Positions 51,220-60,954 of a stretch of 64,000 nucleotides of DNA are shown one piece after another (the first letter of the stretch is position 1; every line of letters begins with the position of its first letter). This stretch comes from Anaerolineales bacterium (lineage in GTDB: Bacteria > Chloroflexota > Anaerolineae > 4572-78 > J111), in the NCBI GenBank assembly GCA_020634935.1, contig JACKAT010000004.1:124001-188000 (forward strand), read 5' to 3'. A program made the translations under genes and the position numbers. Below the pieces are notes generated by a model. The model made no database searches. It saw only the letters and a list, made by a program, of their open reading frames with translations, and had not been told where the DNA came from.

Positions 51220-53532
51220 ATGACAACAACATTAAAAGATACAATGGTTACCTCCCAGGTGAAAAAAAACCGGCACACCATTTTGGTTGTTGATGATAAT
51301 GAGGATAATTCCGAGGTGTTATCTTATCTCAGGGGTCGTGGGTTCGATATTTTGGAAGCCCATAATGGTGAAAGCGCGTTGCAAAAGGCGCAGGAGGACC
51401 ATCCGGATATTATTTTACTCGATGTGTTAATGCCGGGCATGGACGGTTTTGAAACATGCCGCCAATTAAAAAGTAACCGTCAGACTAAAGATATTCCTGT
51501 CATTTTCATGACGGCACTGGCCGAAGCGAGCCATAAAGTCAAAGGGTTTCAAGTGGGCGGCGTCGATTATATTACCAAACCGATCCAATATGGGGAAATG
51601 TTAGCTCGAGTCAAAACCCATTTGAGCATCCGCGACCTGACGTATAACCTGCAAGATCAGGCGAATATGCTGCAGCGGATGAACACCAACTTGGTCAAGC
51701 GTAGTATTCAGCTTGAAACTAGCAGCCAGTTGGGGCAGCAGGTTACCTCTATCCTTGATCTGGACGAATTAATGGTCAGAGTGGTGGAACTGATCCAATC
51801 TAAATTCAGTTACTATTTTGTGGGCATCTGGATCATAGAAGAGCAGCAAGGAGCCATTGTACTGCGAGCCAGAGCGGGCAGTGATGAACACCGGCTGCCC
51901 CCGTTAGGGTTTCAGCTACCCATTACCAATACGAACTACGCCGTGGTCTGGGTCGGGCATAACGGCCGGAATTATCTAACCAATAACACAGCCGAACCTT
52001 CAAAATTGCTGGCAGCCGATACACTCCTGCTGGCAAAATCGGAGTTGACGCTGCCTTTGCGGGTGATGAATGAGAGCATCGGCGCGCTGGATATCTTGAG
52101 TGACCACACCGCCGAATTTTTAGAGGAAGATATATTGGTGCTGCAAACGCTAGCCGATCAGATTGCCATTGCTATTCGCAACGCCGAATTCTACAAGGTC
52201 GAGCGGCGACGGCGGCGGCTGGCCGAGTCGCTGGAGCATACGGGTCGGGTGTTATCCAGCACCCTGGATATGAAACAAGTTCCCGGCCGCATTCTGGAGG
52301 AATTAGCCAAAGTTGTGCCCTATGAGCGAGGGTTAGTCTTGCTGCAACGCGGCGACGCGCTTCACAGCATGGCGCAGCGCGGGTTTCCCGACAATGAAAA
52401 AGCAACTTTACCTATTTCCATCCATTCCGGCGATATCTTCCAACGCATCTCTGAATCGCGCCGTCCCCTCTTACTGAATGATGTTACCCAAGACTCAGGC
52501 TGGCGCCAACTCGACTGGCTGCCGATCAATCACTCTTGGGTAGGTGTTCCTTTGATCGCCAAAGGGAAGGTCATCGGCATGATTTCGCTGACACGCCGTG
52601 AGGCCAGCGCCTTTAGCCTTGATGATGCCACGATAGTGCTGGCTTTTGCCGGACAGGCGGCTATTGTTCTGGAAAATGCCAGCCTGTATGATGAGATCAG
52701 CCAACTTAACGAAGATCTCGAAATGAAAGTGGCTCAGCGGACGGAGGAACTAAACAAAGCCTATCAAATCTTAGAGCGTTTGGACCGGACCAAAACCGAC
52801 TTTATCAATGTTACTTCGCACGAACTTCGCACACCGCTGGCAGTTATAAAAGGCTACAGCCAAATGCTTAACATCCGGCCCACAATCAGTCACGATGCTA
52901 AAGCCAAGGAACTACTCAACGGCATTCTGGCCGGGGTCAATAGGCTCCATCAAGTAGTTAACACTATGCTCGATGTCGCTCGTATTGATGCTGAAGTATT
53001 GCGGTTACAGTCTGAGCCGATCGATCTAGATGAAATAATCAAGCAAATCCGACAGCAATTTACCCAAATCTTACAAGAGCGCAACTTAACGGTTGGCCTT
53101 GCCCATCTTAAATCCTTACCACCGATCCAAGCCGATCCGGTGCTGCTCGACAAAGTTTTTTACAATTTATTGATCAATGCCATAAAATATACACCTGATG
53201 GGGGAGTTATCACCATCAACGGCTGCCCTATCGAGTGGAACAGCCAGCCCGCCGTTGAAATTGTCGTCAGCGACACCGGCATCGGCATCGATCCGGAACA
53301 CCACGACCAAATCTTTGAAAAGTTTTACCAAACCGGAGAGGTAGCCTTGCACTCATCGGGCCAGACTAAATTCAAAGGCGGCGGCCCCGGCTTAGGCTTA
53401 GCCATTGTACGCGGCATCATCCAAGCCCACGGTGGCCATGTATGGGTCGAGAGTGAAAAATTCGATGAAGTAACTTACCCTGGTAGTCACTTCCATGTGG
53501 TTTTACCCTTGACTCGGCCCACCGTCGGTTAG
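51220..53532 (+). CDS. Hybrid sensor kinase: receiver - GAF - GAF - HisKA - HATPase
   Basis: A protein of 770 residues, soluble. Residues 20-140 are a receiver domain with phospho-acceptor Asp68 (IILLDVLMPGMDG) and the Lys of DYITKP. Two GAF-type sensor domains follow (about 160-335 and 345-490), then a coiled coil, HisKA with phospho-His534 (SHELRTP) and HATPase_c (N-box NLLINAIKYTPDGG, DTGIGIDP, GPGLGLAIV). The N-terminal receiver suggests the kinase is itself controlled by another kinase or takes part in a phosphorelay. No partner regulator is adjacent. Confidence 0.95.
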   Translation: MTTTLKDTMVTSQVKKNRHTILVVDDNEDNSEVLSYLRGRGFDILEAHNGESALQKAQEDHPDIILLDVLMPGMDGFETCRQLKSNRQTKDIPVIFMTALAEASHKVKGFQVGGVDYITKPIQYGEMLARVKTHLSIRDLTYNLQDQANMLQRMNTNLVKRSIQLETSSQLGQQVTSILDLDELMVRVVELIQSKFSYYFVGIWIIEEQQGAIVLRARAGSDEHRLPPLGFQLPITNTNYAVVWVGHNGRNYLTNNTAEPSKLLAADTLLLAKSELTLPLRVMNESIGALDILSDHTAEFLEEDILVLQTLADQIAIAIRNAEFYKVERRRRRLAESLEHTGRVLSSTLDMKQVPGRILEELAKVVPYERGLVLLQRGDALHSMAQRGFPDNEKATLPISIHSGDIFQRISESRRPLLLNDVTQDSGWRQLDWLPINHSWVGVPLIAKGKVIGMISLTRREASAFSLDDATIVLAFAGQAAIVLENASLYDEISQLNEDLEMKVAQRTEELNKAYQILERLDRTKTDFINVTSHELRTPLAVIKGYSQMLNIRPTISHDAKAKELLNGILAGVNRLHQVVNTMLDVARIDAEVLRLQSEPIDLDEIIKQIRQQFTQILQERNLTVGLAHLKSLPPIQADPVLLDKVFYNLLINAIKYTPDGGVITINGCPIEWNSQPAVEIVVSDTGIGIDPEHHDQIFEKFYQTGEVALHSSGQTKFKGGGPGLGLAIVRGIIQAHGGHVWVESEKFDEVTYPGSHFHVVLPLTRPTVG

Positions 53533-53601
53533 CTTACTTAAGGAAATCAACCCAAATCCCTTAAATCTACACCTCTAAAACCTCAAAACTCCATAAACGG
53601 T

Positions 53602-54648
53602 ATGAATGCTATAAACGCTATGATGAAAAATTGGACTGCTCCCCAAGATTGGCTCAGAATCACCACCATTGATCTGCACACCGCCGGTGAACCCTTGCGC
53701 GTCATCATCGACGGCTGGCCGGATATGCCGGGCGGCACCATTTTAGAAAAACGACGCTACGCCAAAGATCAGCTCGATCATCTACGCACGGCCCTCATGT
53801 GGGAGCCACGCGGCCACGCCGACATGTATGGCTGCCTGGTTATACCGCCGGTGACAGCCGAAGCCGACGTGGGGGTTCTATTTATGCACAACGAGGGCTA
53901 CAGCACCATGTGCGGTCATGGCATCATCGCTGTGACCAAACTGGTCTTGGAAACGGGCTATCTGCCGTTAATCGCGCCGCAGAGCACCGTCAAAATCGAT
54001 ACGCCGGCCGGGCTGGTCACCGCCCACGCACGCGTATCGGCCGGCCAGATTACCGAGGTCTATTTTCACAATGTACCTTCGTTTGTAGTGGCTCTGGATG
54101 AGTCGGTCGAAGTGCCGGGTATCGGCTTAGTGCCTTACGACTTGGCTTTTGGCGGGGCGTTCTATGCCTACGTTCAGGCCGAGGCAGTGGGGCTAACCTG
54201 TACCCCCGAAAATTTTCAGGAGCTTATTAAAAAAGGGCGGGCTATCAAACAAGCGGTGATGGCCCAGCGCCCGATACCCCATCCGTTTGAAGACGATTTA
54301 AGCTTTTTATACGGAACCATCTTTATCGATGCCCCGCTCAGCGACGACGCCCACAGCCGCAACGTCTGTGTTTTTGCCGAAGGTGAAGTTGATCGCAGCC
54401 CTACCGGCACCGGCGTTAGCGGCCGGATGGCCATCCACTACGCTAAAGGTGAGGTTGGTCTTAATGAACCGTTGATTATCGAGAGCATCATCGGTAGCCG
54501 CTTCACCGGCCGGGTGGTCGAAACGACAACGTTCGGCCCCTACCCTGCCGTCATCCCTGAAATTGAAGGTACGGCTCACATCACCGGCCGCCATGAATTT
54601 TTAATCGATCCCACTGATCCGTTAAAACGCGGGTTTGTGCTGCGCTAG
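53602..54648 (+). CDS. Trans-3-hydroxy-L-proline dehydratase-like (proline racemase family)
   Basis: A protein of 348 residues. The first catalytic Cys104 lies in STMCGHG. The second catalytic position, Cys in racemases (SPCGTG), is Thr268 in DRSPTGTG; the Cys/Thr pair is known from trans-3-hydroxy-L-proline dehydratases, which form pyrroline-2-carboxylate. THDLHTAGEP-type N-terminus (IDLHTAGEPLRV) fits the family. The first ATG is used; ATGs at 53620 and 53623 are alternatives, and no start has a strong ribosome site. The zinc dehydrogenase gene is convergent, 29 bp away, so no pathway operon is evident. Confidence 0.85.
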   Translation: MNAINAMMKNWTAPQDWLRITTIDLHTAGEPLRVIIDGWPDMPGGTILEKRRYAKDQLDHLRTALMWEPRGHADMYGCLVIPPVTAEADVGVLFMHNEGYSTMCGHGIIAVTKLVLETGYLPLIAPQSTVKIDTPAGLVTAHARVSAGQITEVYFHNVPSFVVALDESVEVPGIGLVPYDLAFGGAFYAYVQAEAVGLTCTPENFQELIKKGRAIKQAVMAQRPIPHPFEDDLSFLYGTIFIDAPLSDDAHSRNVCVFAEGEVDRSPTGTGVSGRMAIHYAKGEVGLNEPLIIESIIGSRFTGRVVETTTFGPYPAVIPEIEGTAHITGRHEFLIDPTDPLKRGFVLR

Positions 54649-54677
54649 GCAACTGAGCTAGATTGCCCCTGATCCCC

Positions 54678-55754
54678 TTACTTTACATCGATCATAATCT
54701 TAACTACGTTATCTTCATACGCCGTATTAAGCGCAAAAGCCTCCGGGGTTTGCTCCAGTGGAAAACGATGGCTAATCAAGCGATTTAGATCGAGCGCCCC
54801 GCTGCTCAACAATTGGATTGAACGGGGATAGGTATGCTTCATCCGTCGAGCGATGCGAATGGTTAACCCTTTTCGGCGCACGGTGGAGTGTTTCATCACC
54901 AATCGGTCATCTTCAGAAATCCCCACGATGACCAGCCGTCCTCCCAGCCGGATCATGTCCGCGCTTTGCTGAACTGAGTGATCGGCCCAAGCGGCCTCAA
55001 TGGCTACATCTACGCCGTGGCCGCCGGTGGCTTTTACCACCGCCTGGACCGGATCGACCTCATCGCAGTTGATGGGAATGCCACCCAGTTCTTCGGCAAC
55101 TTTTAACCGCCAGGGAAATTTGTCGCTGATAAAAATGGGCTGCGCGCCGGAAAGTTTGACCATCTGCAAAATACTCAGCCCGATACAACCGGCTCCCAAA
55201 ATCGCCACACTGTTAGCCACTTTGAGTTTGGCCAGATCAACGGCATGTACAGCGATACCTAACGGCTCCAGCAGAGCAGCGCCCGCATCATCGATACTAT
55301 CAGGCACGGGAAAACAGGTGCGAGCGGGCATGTGCATCCACTGCACCAGGCTGCCGTCATCGGGGTATGAGCCGCAAAAATGGAGATGGTGGCACAGGTT
55401 GGGATGACCCTGTTCGCACATTTCGCAGCGCCAGCACGGCTGGGCCGGATCGACCGCGACCCGCATCCCCGGTTCCAGCGGCTTAAAGTCGCCGCCCATC
55501 GGATCGTCGCTAATCGCTTCGACAATACCGGCAAATTCATGTCCCAGGATCAGCGGCGCCTCGAGCACGTTATCACCAATACGGCCATCTTTATAGCTAT
55601 GCAAATCGCTGCCGCAGATACCGACCGCGGTCACGCGCAGCAGTACCTCGCCGGGGCTGGGCGGGCCGGGATGGGGAACTTGATCCACCCGTAGATCACG
55701 CGGTCCATGAAGGCGCACGGCGGTAATAGTTGAGGATGTTGAGGCGCTAGTCAT
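54678..55754 (-). CDS. Zinc-dependent medium-chain dehydrogenase (sorbitol/threonine dehydrogenase-like)
   Basis: A protein of 358 residues. Catalytic zinc ligands Cys and His lie in GICGSDLHSY and LGHEFAG. A structural zinc site has four Cys in CWRCEMCEQGHPNLC. The Rossmann motif is AILGAGCIGLSIL. The enzyme oxidises a polyol or 2-amino alcohol with NAD(P); the exact substrate is open. It is convergent with the hydroxyproline dehydratase gene. The start ATG lies behind a weak ribosome site (GGAG, 8 bp). Confidence 0.92.
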   Translation of the reverse strand: MTSASTSSTITAVRLHGPRDLRVDQVPHPGPPSPGEVLLRVTAVGICGSDLHSYKDGRIGDNVLEAPLILGHEFAGIVEAISDDPMGGDFKPLEPGMRVAVDPAQPCWRCEMCEQGHPNLCHHLHFCGSYPDDGSLVQWMHMPARTCFPVPDSIDDAGAALLEPLGIAVHAVDLAKLKVANSVAILGAGCIGLSILQMVKLSGAQPIFISDKFPWRLKVAEELGGIPINCDEVDPVQAVVKATGGHGVDVAIEAAWADHSVQQSADMIRLGGRLVIVGISEDDRLVMKHSTVRRKGLTIRIARRMKHTYPRSIQLLSSGALDLNRLISHRFPLEQTPEAFALNTAYEDNVVKIMIDVK

Positions 55755-55889
55755 CAGTTAATTCTCCATAAATTACAGGACTTACCCTGTCCAATATTTT
55801 CTGCCACGAATGGCTCCAATTTTCCCTAAATTTTGATATTTCGGAGCAATTCGCGATTAATTTTTAGCAGTTTAGGATATTACCACAGC

Positions 55890-56273
55890 TTACGGCATCT
55901 GCCACTGACCGGCTCGATTACGCTGTAAGGTGAAGGTATGCTTAATCGCTTCCCGGTTGAGCGGGCCGTAGATGTGGGGAAACAATCGATCAGGTTCGGG
56001 GGTAAAATCGCTTTCAATCGACTTGGGTGAAGCGGGCGGTTCGAATTTAAGCGGAGCGAACAGCTGATCCGGATCGATTTCCAGGACCAACAGGGATTCC
56101 GGCAAATCAGCAAAAAAGGCATTGGCCACTTGCAGCAGCATCTCAATTCCGGCGGTGCAGTGGATAAACCCTTCCTGTTCAAACAAACCGGGTAAGTAAG
56201 GTTGGTCATGTGGCTGAGCCTGATAATAACTTTGCGGCACTAGGTGGTAAATTAGTTGATCTTGAGACGCCAT
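55890..56273 (-). CDS. DUF952 family protein
   Basis: A protein of 127 residues. The start IYHLVPQSYYQ, GFIHCTAG and the C-terminal FPHIYGPLNREAI are the conserved blocks of DUF952, a small alpha/beta protein resembling an ADP-ribosyltransferase-like or glutathione-S-transferase-linked fold of unknown role. His and Arg positions are kept. It lies 19 bp behind tatC on the same strand and may be read with it. Confidence 0.85.
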   Translation of the reverse strand: MASQDQLIYHLVPQSYYQAQPHDQPYLPGLFEQEGFIHCTAGIEMLLQVANAFFADLPESLLVLEIDPDQLFAPLKFEPPASPKSIESDFTPEPDRLFPHIYGPLNREAIKHTFTLQRNRAGQWQMP

Positions 56274-56292
56274 AATGAATCAATATCAGCGG

Positions 56293-57024
56293 CTAGGCCA
56301 AATACGATAGCAGGATACTAAAGGCGTATAAGCCAAATAAGGGCAGCATCACTAAGCCCATATTGAAGGGATCGGGTGTGGGGGTAATCATCGCCGCCGC
56401 GATGGCAATAATGATCACCGCAAAACGCCACTGCTTGATAAGAAACTGAGGCGTCACCAGTTTTAATTTCGACATAATAAAAATAATCAACGGCGTTTCA
56501 AAAGCCAGCCCAATCCAAAAGACGAGCGAGGTCACAAAAGGAATGTATTCTTTAGATCGCCACTCAGTCGAGAAGATTTCGGGAAGAAAGCCACTCAAAA
56601 AGCCGATAGCAGCCGGAATTAAAATATACCAGGCAAAAGCCACTCCCACTAAAAAAAGCGCGGTCGCCGATGGCACCCCCCAAATCACATACTGTTTTTC
56701 GTTGCTTTCTAAACCGGGTAGAATAAACATAAGTAATTGATAAACCAGGAAAGGCATGGCTATAATCAACCCGGCCGTAAGGGCCACGCGAAAATAAACG
56801 GTAATTCCTTCGGTGGGGCTGATAATTTGCAACCGCTGGCCATAGGGCGAGATCAGCAGTTCTAAAATTTGAGGGGTAAAAATAGCTGCGATAATCGTGG
56901 TTGCGCCAACTACAATAGCCGATTTAACTAATCGGTCGCGTAGTTCTTCCAAATGCTCCAGCAAGGTCATCTGACCGGCCAGGCGTTCAACCTGTTCATC
57001 GAGCGAGGATGACTTATTAGTCAC
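56293..57024 (-). CDS. tatC: Twin-arginine translocase subunit TatC
   Basis: A protein of 243 residues with six predicted helices. The cytoplasmic N-terminus has LLEHLEELRDRLVKS, the family's conserved signal-contact motif. PFLVYQLLMFILPGL and the periplasmic Phe/Gly loops also match. With TatB it recognises RR signal peptides, including that of the hydrogenase small subunit encoded at 10085. Its start overlaps the end of tatB by 8 bp. Confidence 0.97.
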   Translation of the reverse strand: MTNKSSSLDEQVERLAGQMTLLEHLEELRDRLVKSAIVVGATTIIAAIFTPQILELLISPYGQRLQIISPTEGITVYFRVALTAGLIIAMPFLVYQLLMFILPGLESNEKQYVIWGVPSATALFLVGVAFAWYILIPAAIGFLSGFLPEIFSTEWRSKEYIPFVTSLVFWIGLAFETPLIIFIMSKLKLVTPQFLIKQWRFAVIIIAIAAAMITPTPDPFNMGLVMLPLFGLYAFSILLSYLA

Positions 57025-57598
57025 CTAACACCTCTTGAGATTTGGGCGGAATGATCGATGCCGAACCATTAGTTGAAGGCGGCGTTTGTTGGGACGGGGC
57101 AAAAGCGTCACCTTGGGTAGTAGCAATTGAGTTTTCCGGGTTTTGTTGGGGTAGTTCGACAGCCGGCGCTTCCGCTGAGGTTTCGGTCTCATCGGGCTGA
57201 TTACCCTCAGCCGGTGAGGATGACGGCTCCGGCTCGGAGGCTAATGGGGGAGAAACTGAAGCAGTAGATGGGCCGGTCCGAGGCTGGATCGGCGGGACGA
57301 TTGATTTGGCTTCCTGATCGATATCTTTTCGAACCTGACGCAGTTCCGAACTGGTTTTGCTAAAATCTTTTTTAATCTCTTGGATATCTTGGCGGGCTTT
57401 TTCCAACTCTTCAAGTTGAGCGGCGGCGTTAATCTCCCGCTGCCACTCCGCCATCAAACCGTCGGACAAGCTACGAAGTTGAGCCACATAACGGCCCAAC
57501 TTACCTGCAATTTCAGGCAACCGCCGAGGACCAAAGACCATCAAGGCGATAACCAGAATAAACATTAACTCGGGAAAACCAACACCTAATATATCCAT
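57017..57598 (-). CDS. tatB: Twin-arginine translocase subunit TatA/TatB-type
   Basis: A protein of 193 residues. The short membrane helix, hinge and amphipathic helix (FPELMFILVIALMVFGPRRLPEIAGKLGR) define the TatA/B family. The Glu8 and long charged helix after it favour TatB. Residues about 90-193 are a Ser/Pro/Glu-rich disordered tail, longer than average. It overlaps tatC by 8 bp. No separate tatA is in the window. Confidence 0.93.
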   Translation of the reverse strand: MDILGVGFPELMFILVIALMVFGPRRLPEIAGKLGRYVAQLRSLSDGLMAEWQREINAAAQLEELEKARQDIQEIKKDFSKTSSELRQVRKDIDQEAKSIVPPIQPRTGPSTASVSPPLASEPEPSSSPAEGNQPDETETSAEAPAVELPQQNPENSIATTQGDAFAPSQQTPPSTNGSASIIPPKSQEVLGD

Positions 57599-57712
57599 AG
57601 TTGTAGAGCAAGTTCGCTGCTTCTGCTAAAACATCGGGTCCAGGGTTAATTTGTCGGCGCCTGCTGGAGGGCAAGATAAAGAGGAAAACTATCTATTTGA
57701 GCGGAGATAAAC

Positions 57713-58150
57713 TTAAGCAGGTACATTTAAAGATTGACGGATTTTAACCCGATCTTTCGACACCAAACTCCCCAGAACTCCATTGACAAAACGCGGTGAG
57801 CTTTCGCCACCAAACATTTTGGCTAATTCAACGGCTTCATTGATGGCTACTTTGGGCGGAATATCAGGCTCAAAGAGTAACTCGTAAATGGCGATCCGCA
57901 GCACATTGCGATCAACCGCTGCAATCTGCGAGATGGGCCATTCCGGCGCCAATTCACCTACCACACTGTCCAAATAAGTTCGATATGTTTGCACACCCAT
58001 AACAAGTGTTTGAGCAAATTTTTGGGCTGCATCGGGCAAAGGCCGATCTTCGAACCTGGCCTCTATAGCAGTTTGAGGATCATGGGTTGTAAAATCCAGC
58101 TCGTAGAGAGCTTGTAACACTGCTGCACGTGCGCGTCGTCGAACTTTCAT
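57713..58150 (-). CDS. nusB: Transcription antitermination factor NusB
   Basis: A protein of 145 residues, all helical. RRRARAAVLQALYELD at the start, AAVDRNVLRIAIYELL, PPKVAINEAVELAKMFG and SPRFVNGVLG are diagnostic. It binds boxA of rRNA leaders with NusE (S10) and promotes antitermination. It lies 139 bp after fabG on the same strand. Confidence 0.97.
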   Translation of the reverse strand: MKVRRRARAAVLQALYELDFTTHDPQTAIEARFEDRPLPDAAQKFAQTLVMGVQTYRTYLDSVVGELAPEWPISQIAAVDRNVLRIAIYELLFEPDIPPKVAINEAVELAKMFGGESSPRFVNGVLGSLVSKDRVKIRQSLNVPA

Positions 58151-58288
58151 AAGTTAACTTCCTCTAAATTGCTATGATTTAGTTAGGCACTACGTATGGT
58201 AGATGTAAATGTTCACACCAGGCGCGAAACAAATCGCGTCAATGATATTGCAAATTGCCGGAAGCAGAGTATAAGGGTAATCAACCCT

Positions 58289-59038
58289 TTACTGCATTAC
58301 AAGACCGCCATCAACAGATAATACCTGGCCGGTTATAAAGGCCGCTTCATCAGAAGCCAGAAACAGCACCGCTGCTGCGACTTCCTCAATCGTTCCCAAC
58401 CGCCCAACCGGCGTAGTTTCAATAATGGCCTGGATGTGCTGCTCTGGCAGCACGTCGGTTAACGCGGTTGGAATAAATCCCGGGGCGACAGCGTTAACCG
58501 TAATATTACGCGACCCTACTTCTTTAGCCAGTGATTTAGTAAACCCAATAATTCCGGCTTTAGAAGCGGCATAATTGGTTTGCCCCGCCTGTCCGGTTAA
58601 ACCCACCACCGAAGTGATGTTAATAATCCGTCCGCCCCGCTTTTTCATCATCGGCCGGACGACCGCTTTCGAACAATAGTAGACACTGGAAAGATTAGCA
58701 TTGAGCACAACATCCCAATCTTCATCTTTCATTGTCATAATGAGTTTGTCACGAGTAGTACCAGCGTTATTAACCAGTATATCGATTTGGCCGAAGGTGT
58801 CAATAGCCGATTTTATAAAGGCTTGAGCCTGACTGCTGTCGCTAACATCGGCCTGGATGGCTACCGCTTCACCGCCAGCCTCTTTGATAGCTGCCACCAC
58901 CTCGTCCGCGCCGTCAGGGCTGTTGCGATGATTGACCACAACCTTGGCGCCTTGGCTGGCTAGCAGTTTGGCGATACCCGCGCCGATTCCTCTGGAACTG
59001 CCGGTAATAACCGCAACTTTATCCGTTAAATTAAACAT
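58289..59038 (-). CDS. fabG: 3-oxoacyl-[acyl-carrier-protein] reductase
   Basis: A protein of 249 residues. GSSRGIGAGIA (NADPH loop), LVNNAGTTRD, the catalytic Tyr-xxx-Lys in NYAASKAGI with Ser of NITSVVG, and FIPTALTD are all seen. It reduces beta-ketoacyl-ACP in the fatty acid cycle. It lies 6 bp after fabD, so the pair is co-transcribed. Confidence 0.96.
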   Translation of the reverse strand: MFNLTDKVAVITGSSRGIGAGIAKLLASQGAKVVVNHRNSPDGADEVVAAIKEAGGEAVAIQADVSDSSQAQAFIKSAIDTFGQIDILVNNAGTTRDKLIMTMKDEDWDVVLNANLSSVYYCSKAVVRPMMKKRGGRIINITSVVGLTGQAGQTNYAASKAGIIGFTKSLAKEVGSRNITVNAVAPGFIPTALTDVLPEQHIQAIIETTPVGRLGTIEEVAAAVLFLASDEAAFITGQVLSVDGGLVMQ

Positions 59039-59044
59039 AAGCCT

Positions 59045-59983
59045 TTAGATTAGGGACTTGATATCGTCCGGAGTTCCAATGGTTACGGCGCTAACCGACT
59101 TATCGACGCGGCGGACAATCCCTTTAAGGACATCTTTGGGGCCGATTTCCACAAAATTTCTCACACCGTTATCAATCATCCATTGGACGGTTTCAGACCA
59201 ACGCACAGAGGACGTTAACTGACCCTCCATCTCTTCCTGTATCGCCTCAATTGATTCTAAGGGCGCGGCGCTTATGTTAGCGATAATTGGCATTTCTGGC
59301 AAGTTGAGGGGTGTTTGATCGATCGCCGCTCGGAATGAGTCGGCCACTACCCGCATCAGCTCGGAGTGAGCGGCGATACTTACAGACAACTTGACCGCTT
59401 TGCGAGCCTTAGCCGCCAAAGCCAACTCGATGCCTTTGTCCACCGCTTGATCGTGGCCGGAGATAACCAACTGGCCGGGCGAATTATAGTTGGCAACTTG
59501 CAGACTACCATAGCCGTCGGCAGTTACCGTTTGGCAGATCTGAGCCACCGTCTCATCATCCAGTTTCAGAATAGCCGCCATGCCGCCGGGATTTATCTCG
59601 CCTGCTTTTTTCATAAGACGGCCCCGTTCTCGGACCAATCGCAAACCGTCTTCAAAGCTCAAAACACCGGCGGCGACATAAGCGGAATACTCGCCCAGGC
59701 TGTGTCCGGCGACGTAAGCCGGACTAACCGAGTACCCGGCTTCGCGCAGCGCTTCCAAAATAGCGATGCTGGTTGTAAATAGCGCTGGCTGAGTGTTATA
59801 GGTATCATTTAACTCATCCTCGGGACCCTCAAAACAAAGCCGGCTTAACGGAAAATCGAGGATCTCATCGGCTCGTTTGAAGATAGCCTGGGCCGCGGCA
59901 GAGACTTCAGCCACAGCCTGACCCATGCCCACTTCCTGAGAGCCTTGTCCGGGAAACATGAACGCTGTTTTCTCTACTGTCAT
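59045..59983 (-). CDS. fabD: Malonyl-CoA:ACP transacylase
   Basis: A protein of 312 residues from the ATG at 59983, chosen because the family begins right at TAFMFPGQGSQ; the frame is open to a TTG at 60013. The nucleophile Ser in AGHSLGEYSAY, the later His in SIAAHSELM, and GPKDVLKGI are in place. It loads malonyl groups onto ACP. It lies between rpmF and fabG, an arrangement known from many bacteria. Confidence 0.96.
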   Translation of the reverse strand: MTVEKTAFMFPGQGSQEVGMGQAVAEVSAAAQAIFKRADEILDFPLSRLCFEGPEDELNDTYNTQPALFTTSIAILEALREAGYSVSPAYVAGHSLGEYSAYVAAGVLSFEDGLRLVRERGRLMKKAGEINPGGMAAILKLDDETVAQICQTVTADGYGSLQVANYNSPGQLVISGHDQAVDKGIELALAAKARKAVKLSVSIAAHSELMRVVADSFRAAIDQTPLNLPEMPIIANISAAPLESIEAIQEEMEGQLTSSVRWSETVQWMIDNGVRNFVEIGPKDVLKGIVRRVDKSVSAVTIGTPDDIKSLI

Positions 59984-60055
59984 AAGACAAAATAAGAGCC
60001 GTACCATTGCCAAATGACACGGATACGGCCGCTATTCCTCCTCTAGAATGATTAT

Positions 60056-60259
60056 TTAGCGAGCGGTCGGAGCTTCGGCCTCTACCTTTAGTACCTGAAC
60101 ACCGTTATAGGTACCACAGTTACGGCAAACATGATGCGATAGATGCAGCACGTTACAGGTAGGACAATGCACCATTTTTGGCACATTCAGCCGTAAATAG
60201 TGCGCTCGCCGGCGATCACGCCGGACTCTGGAAACTTTTCGTTTAGGGAGTGCACCCAT
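60056..60259 (-). CDS. rpmF: 50S ribosomal protein L32
   Basis: A protein of 67 residues. The basic start ALPKRKVSRVRRDRRRAHY and two CxxC pairs (CPTC, CRNC) forming the zinc site are typical. The ribosome site AAAGGAT lies upstream. It lies between the DUF177 gene and fabD. Confidence 0.98.
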   Translation of the reverse strand: MGALPKRKVSRVRRDRRRAHYLRLNVPKMVHCPTCNVLHLSHHVCRNCGTYNGVQVLKVEAEAPTAR

Positions 60260-60322
60260 GATATTTTATCCTTTCTTTAAGGCCGTTTGGACAACCACTC
60301 CTGACGGGAGTGGTAAAGCAGC

Positions 60323-60889
60323 CTATGAATTATCTTCAAGTTCTAATTTCTCTGACAAACCGGCCCAACGTAAATCGACGGTATCGTGACGACAGTTACA
60401 CTGAGCCACATTGAGATTTTGGCCGCATTGCAGGCAAATTCCTTTACAATCCGGCTGGCAATAGCGACTACTTTCGCTCTCCAACAACAGGTCCTGACGC
60501 ACAACTTCAGTTAAATCTAACGTATGTTGAGCATCGATCCGATTGGCCTCATCAGCGTCTTCGGGAGATTCTACCCCAACGCCGGTTACAATATCAATCG
60601 TCGGGAAAAATTGTTCCTCAAGCTCCACCGTCACCGGAGCGGCAAAGGGTTCTAGACAACGACCACAGCTTTTTTCAATTGTTGTCCGCAAAACCCCTTG
60701 AACCAAAATATCCGATCCCGTCCGCAAAAATCTCACTTGCCCCGTAATCGGGGCGATAACGGCCACATCTTCATCGAGCTGGCCGATGGGTTGCGTATTA
60801 ATTTCATAATGGCGGGTTGCGCCGGTTGGCTCCTTGAGTAATTGCGAGACGTTAAACTGCAACCCGTGTCTATCTTGTTTGGTAGGCAT
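60323..60889 (-). CDS. DUF177 (YceD-like) protein
   Basis: A protein of 188 residues. The central CGRCLEPFAAPVTVELEEQF and the C-terminal LQCGQNLN cluster match the YceD/DUF177 family, whose genes are almost always next to rpmF and which is linked to 23S rRNA accumulation. This copy has extra Cys near the end (CQPDCKGICLQCG, CNC), giving a zinc-ribbon-like tail. It lies 63 bp upstream of rpmF. Confidence 0.92.
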   Translation of the reverse strand: MPTKQDRHGLQFNVSQLLKEPTGATRHYEINTQPIGQLDEDVAVIAPITGQVRFLRTGSDILVQGVLRTTIEKSCGRCLEPFAAPVTVELEEQFFPTIDIVTGVGVESPEDADEANRIDAQHTLDLTEVVRQDLLLESESSRYCQPDCKGICLQCGQNLNVAQCNCRHDTVDLRWAGLSEKLELEDNS

Positions 60890-60954
60890 AGTTTAGTTGA
60901 CACACAAGTCATGTATTGTAAAACAAAACGATTAAACTTCAAAATGACCTTAGC

